Shown: in pieces, positions 38,383 to 41,640 of the stretch
How the letters are laid out: the number at the start of each line of letters is the position of its first letter
How positions within the stretch are numbered: position 1 is the first letter of the stretch
From: Slackia sp.
GTDB lineage: Bacteria; Actinomycetota; Coriobacteriia; Coriobacteriales; Eggerthellaceae
Assembly (NCBI GenBank): GCA_030527325.1
Contig: JAUNBA010000012.1
Span: 1 to 41,640 of the forward strand
Reading direction: 5' to 3'
Length of the DNA: 41,640 nt
Notes under the pieces: model-generated
The model's input: the letters and a program-made list of their open reading frames with translations, nothing else
The model's database searches: none
Told to the model about the DNA's origin: nothing
Program-made: the position numbers and the translations under genes

Positions 38383-40062
38383 ATGGCGGAATTCATTTAC
38401 ACCATGTACAAGGCGCGTAAGGCGCATGGCGATAAGGTCATTCTCGACGACGTCTCGTTGTCGTTTTACCCCGGTGCGAAGATCGGCGTCGTCGGCCCCA
38501 ACGGCATGGGCAAATCGACGCTGCTTAAGATCATGGCGGGTATCGAGGAAGTTTCCAACGGCGAGGCGCGTTTGAGCCCCGGCTACAGCGTGGGCATTCT
38601 GCAGCAGGAGCCGCCGCTCGACGAAACCAAGACGGTGCTCGAGAACATCCAGATGGCATTCGGCGAAGTGCTTGCCAAGATCGATCGCTTCAACCAGGTC
38701 AGTGCGGAAATGGGCGACCCCGACGCCGACTTCGACGCCTTGATGGAGGAAATGGGAAGGCTGCAAGACGAAATCGACGCGGCGGACGGATGGGATCTCG
38801 ACAGCAAGCTCTCGCAGGCGATGGACGCGTTGCAGTGCCCTGATCCCGATATGCCCGTTACGGTGCTCTCCGGCGGCGAGCGTCGTCGCGTGGCGTTGTG
38901 CCGCCTGTTGCTCGAAGCGCCCGATCTGCTGCTGCTCGATGAGCCGACCAACCACCTCGACGCCGAAAGCGTTTTGTGGCTCGAGCAATTCCTCAAGCGT
39001 TACCAGGGCGCGGTTCTGGCGGTCACGCACGACCGCTATTTCCTGGACAATGTCGCCGAGTGGATCTGCGAGGTCGATCGCGGCAGCCTGTATCCGTACA
39101 AGGGCAACTACTCGACGTATTTGGAGACGAAGGCGGCCCGTATGGCTGCCCAGGGCCAGCGCGATGCCAAGCTCGCGAAGCGTATGCAGGCCGAGCTCGA
39201 ATGGGTGCGCAGCTCCCCGAAGGCGCGCCAGGCGAAAAGCAAGGCGCGTTTGGAGAACTACGAGCGCATGGCCGCCGAAGCGGCGCAGTCGAAAAAGGTG
39301 GACTATACCGATATCCATATTCCCGCCGGACCGCGCCTGGGCGCCGAAGTGCTCAACGTCGAGCATCTGCATAAGGCGTTCGGCGATCGCGTTTTGATCG
39401 ACGATTTGTCGTTCAGCCTGCCGCGCAACGGCATCGTCGGCGTGATCGGCCCCAATGGCGTCGGCAAATCCACCCTGTTCAAGATGATCGTCGGCAAAGA
39501 GCAGCCCACGTCGGGCGCGCTGGCATTGGGCGAGACGGTGAAGGTCTCGTACGTCGACCAGAACCGCGAAGGCATCGACGGCGATAAGACGCTGTGGGAG
39601 GTCGTTTCCGACGGTCTCGATTATATGCAGGTCGGTGAAACCGAGGTGCCGAGCCGCGCGTATGTGTCCGCGTTCGGTTTCAAGGGCTCCGATCAGCAAA
39701 AGCCTGCCGGCGTGCTGTCGGGCGGCGAGCGCAATAGGCTCAATCTGGCGTTGACGCTGAAGCAGGGAGGCAATCTGCTGCTGCTCGACGAGCCTACCAA
39801 CGACCTCGATGTCGAAACGCTCGAAAGCCTCGAGGAGGCGCTGCTCGAATTCCCGGGATGCGCCGTGGTCACGAGTCACGACCGTATGTTCCTCGACCGC
39901 ATCGCCACGCATATCCTCGCGTGGGAGGGGACCGATGAGAATCCCGGCGCCTGGTATTGGTTCGAAGGCAACTTCGACAGCTATCAGAAAAACCGCGTCG
40001 AGCGCCTCGGCGAGGAGGCGGCCAAGCCGCACCGCATCCATCGCAAGCTCACGCGCGATTAA
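38383..40062 (+). CDS. ettA: energy-dependent translational throttle ATPase EttA (ABC-F)
   Basis: This 559-residue ABC-F protein binds the ribosome E site and gates the first elongation steps. Two nucleotide-binding domains are intact: GPNGMGKST with LSGGERRR and LLLLDEPTNHLD, then GPNGVGKST with LSGGERNR and LLLLDEPTNDLD. The arm insertion (about residues 90-150) and the inter-domain linker beginning YKGNYSTYLETK match EttA, and the length is close to the 555 residues of the E. coli protein. No membrane domain. GGGGAG lies upstream of the ATG. A strong terminator follows. Confidence 0.95.
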   Translation: MAEFIYTMYKARKAHGDKVILDDVSLSFYPGAKIGVVGPNGMGKSTLLKIMAGIEEVSNGEARLSPGYSVGILQQEPPLDETKTVLENIQMAFGEVLAKIDRFNQVSAEMGDPDADFDALMEEMGRLQDEIDAADGWDLDSKLSQAMDALQCPDPDMPVTVLSGGERRRVALCRLLLEAPDLLLLDEPTNHLDAESVLWLEQFLKRYQGAVLAVTHDRYFLDNVAEWICEVDRGSLYPYKGNYSTYLETKAARMAAQGQRDAKLAKRMQAELEWVRSSPKARQAKSKARLENYERMAAEAAQSKKVDYTDIHIPAGPRLGAEVLNVEHLHKAFGDRVLIDDLSFSLPRNGIVGVIGPNGVGKSTLFKMIVGKEQPTSGALALGETVKVSYVDQNREGIDGDKTLWEVVSDGLDYMQVGETEVPSRAYVSAFGFKGSDQQKPAGVLSGGERNRLNLALTLKQGGNLLLLDEPTNDLDVETLESLEEALLEFPGCAVVTSHDRMFLDRIATHILAWEGTDENPGAWYWFEGNFDSYQKNRVERLGEEAAKPHRIHRKLTRD

Positions 40063-40066
40063 CCCG

Positions 40067-40108
40067 ATGCCGCCCGCGTCTCGTTTTTTCGACCGCGGGC
40101 GGCATTTT
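40067..40108 (+). terminator. intrinsic terminator after ettA
   Basis: A 12-base-pair GC-rich stem (ATGCCGCCCGCG with CGCGGGCGGCAT) is followed by TTTT. It begins five bases after the ettA stop codon. Confidence 0.8.
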
Positions 40109-40237
40109 CTGTTGTGGCATGTGCCGTCTTCCGGGAAAATCGGCGCATTGTCGCGGCGAACGTCCGTCTCGCTGCCTCCGTCCGGCGGACGCTCGTATGC
40201 CGCGCATCGCAAATCACGTTGATAGAAAGGCTGGATT

Positions 40238-41587
40238 GTGGAACACGAAAGCGAAGCGAAACAGAGAGGCAATGTGAAGGCATTGCTTCCGATCGGTGTC
40301 TTTTTGGTGCTGTATCTCGGATTGGGAATCGTGTTCGAGTACGTCATGGGCATCTCCATGGGCTTTTACAACATTCCCATCGTCGTGGTGTTTCTTGTGG
40401 CGCTGCTCGTCGCGTGCTTCCAGAACCGCAAGCTTCCCTTCGACGAGAAGCTTGCGGTTATGGGAAGGGGCATCGGCGATAAGACCATCGTCACCATGAT
40501 TCTGATTTTCATGGCGGCGGGCATCTTCGTCGGAGTCGTCGGCCGCGATAGCGCCGAGAGCGTGGCGTATCTGCTGCTTTCGGTCATTCCCGCCCAGTAC
40601 GCCGTGGCTGTGTTGTTCGTGGTGAGCTGCTTCGTGTCGGTTTCCATGGGCACTTCGGTCGGCACGATCACGTTGATCACGCCCATCGCGGTGGCGGTTT
40701 CTTCCGCATCGGGATTCGATCTTCCTTTGTGCATCGCCAGCGTCATGGGCGGCGCTATGTTCGGAGATAACCTCTCGTTCATCTCCGACACCACCATCGC
40801 ATCCTGCCAGGGCCAAGGCTGCCGCATGAAAGACAAGTTCCGCGAGAATTTCAAGATCGCGCTGCCCGCCGCGCTGGTCACGCTGGTCATCATCCTCGTG
40901 CTGTCCATGGGCGCCGATCTCAACGGAAGCATCTCTCACGAGTACGACCTGATCCAGCTCGTGCCGTATCTCATCGTATTGGTGGGCGGCATCGTGGGCA
41001 TCAACGTGTTCATCGTGCTGCTCATGGGCATCGTATCGGGCGCGGTCATCATGATCGCGACGGGTGCCACGCCGGCGGCCGATTTGCTGGCGAACATGGG
41101 ATCGGGTGCTGCGGGCATGTTCGAAACCACGATGGTCGCCGTCCTGGTCAGCGCCATCTGCGCCCTCATCCGCGAGCACGGCGGCTTCATCGCGCTGCTC
41201 AACGGCATCAAGAGCCTGTTCAAATCGCGCAAGGGCGGTATGCTCGGCATGGGCCTGCTCGTTGGCGCCATGGACGTGGCCACGGCGAACAACACCGTCG
41301 CCATCGTGATGGCCAATCCCATTGCTTCGGAGATGGCGAAGACCTACGACATCTCCAAGCGCAAGACCGCTTCACTGCTCGATACGTTTTCCTGCGTGTC
41401 CCAGGGCGTCATTCCTTATGGCGCCCAGATGCTGGTGGCCATCTCTGCGGCGGCGGAATTGGGCTATGCGGTGTCGGCCTTCCAGATCATGCCGTTGCTG
41501 TTCTACCCGTTCTTGCTGCTGCTGAGCTCGCTCGTGTTCATTTTCGTCATTCCCGACAAGCGTCGCTACGACGGCGAGGACGCGTAG
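40238..41587 (+). CDS. NhaC-family Na+/H+ antiporter
   Basis: This 449-residue polytopic membrane protein has about eleven hydrophobic segments and the NhaC-type core: MGTSVGTITLITPIAVAV and GAMFGDNLSFISDTTIAS, where the acidic and polar residues would bind sodium and protons. It should exchange Na+ (or a small organic ion) for H+ across the cytoplasmic membrane. The start is GTG at 40238 with GAAAGG seven bases upstream. It stands alone after the ettA terminator. Some NhaC-like members are malate-lactate antiporters, so the exact substrate is not certain. Confidence 0.9.
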   Translation: MEHESEAKQRGNVKALLPIGVFLVLYLGLGIVFEYVMGISMGFYNIPIVVVFLVALLVACFQNRKLPFDEKLAVMGRGIGDKTIVTMILIFMAAGIFVGVVGRDSAESVAYLLLSVIPAQYAVAVLFVVSCFVSVSMGTSVGTITLITPIAVAVSSASGFDLPLCIASVMGGAMFGDNLSFISDTTIASCQGQGCRMKDKFRENFKIALPAALVTLVIILVLSMGADLNGSISHEYDLIQLVPYLIVLVGGIVGINVFIVLLMGIVSGAVIMIATGATPAADLLANMGSGAAGMFETTMVAVLVSAICALIREHGGFIALLNGIKSLFKSRKGGMLGMGLLVGAMDVATANNTVAIVMANPIASEMAKTYDISKRKTASLLDTFSCVSQGVIPYGAQMLVAISAAAELGYAVSAFQIMPLLFYPFLLLLSSLVFIFVIPDKRRYDGEDA

Positions 41588-41640
41588 GCTTCGGCATCCG
41601 CGTTCGCGGGTGATAGCCATGAAGGGCGGTCGGGCGAATC
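41588..41640. other. end of window
   Basis: Only 53 bases follow the antiporter. A small hairpin CCGCG-TT-CGCGG lies at 41598-41609 and could be part of its terminator, but the sequence ends before a T-run could be seen. Confidence 0.3.

Overview
The window is a GC-rich, densely coding stretch of bacterial chromosome. It most likely comes from the actinobacterial class Coriobacteriia, probably the Eggerthellaceae (anaerobic gut or oral rods). This is inferred from gene content and protein style, not from a database match: several Tat-exported respiratory enzymes, selenocysteine use, cytochrome-b quinone anchors, rubrerythrin, an Rrf2 regulator, and an elongation (mre) operon. I see no phage, insertion sequence, CRISPR array or plasmid signal.

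Layout, left to right. The 3' end of tRNA-Gly(GCC) and its terminator (1-82) are followed by a minus-strand patatin-like phospholipase. Then come the thioredoxin pair trxA-trxB and an orphan lipoprotein substrate-binding protein (2985-3974). A long shape and cell-wall operon follows: mreB-mreC-mreD-mrdA-rodA, a DUF697-like protein, and a two-gene radical-SAM pair (4144-13891). After a 378-base regulatory gap comes a formate dehydrogenase operon (14270-20077). Its catalytic subunit is a selenoprotein: an in-frame TGA at 14867 is followed by a convincing SECIS hairpin. A minus-strand tRNA-Asp(GTC) closes this region. A MarR regulator with a heterodimeric ABC exporter (20573-25055) and a HAD phosphatase come next. 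They are followed by a compact group made of a degenerate AAA+-like protein, an Rrf2 iron-sulfur regulator and a cluster-less MutY-like glycosylase, and then rubrerythrin.

The right part (30005-37047) holds two hydrogenase operons side by side. The first is a Tat-exported [NiFe] hydrogenase with a cytochrome b subunit. The second is an [FeFe] hydrogenase whose small subunit carries the Tat signal and which is paired with its own cytochrome b and a ferric-reductase-like membrane protein. The window ends with a YejK-like nucleoid protein, the translation factor ettA, and an NhaC-type antiporter.

Functionally, the formate dehydrogenase and both hydrogenases look like three electron-input modules. 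Each is predicted to face the outside of the membrane and to feed electrons from formate or hydrogen into the quinone pool through a b-type cytochrome. The most unusual of the three is the predicted exported, quinone-linked [FeFe] hydrogenase. Its terminal acceptors and the maturation genes (hyp, hydEFG, selABCD, fdhD) are not in this window.
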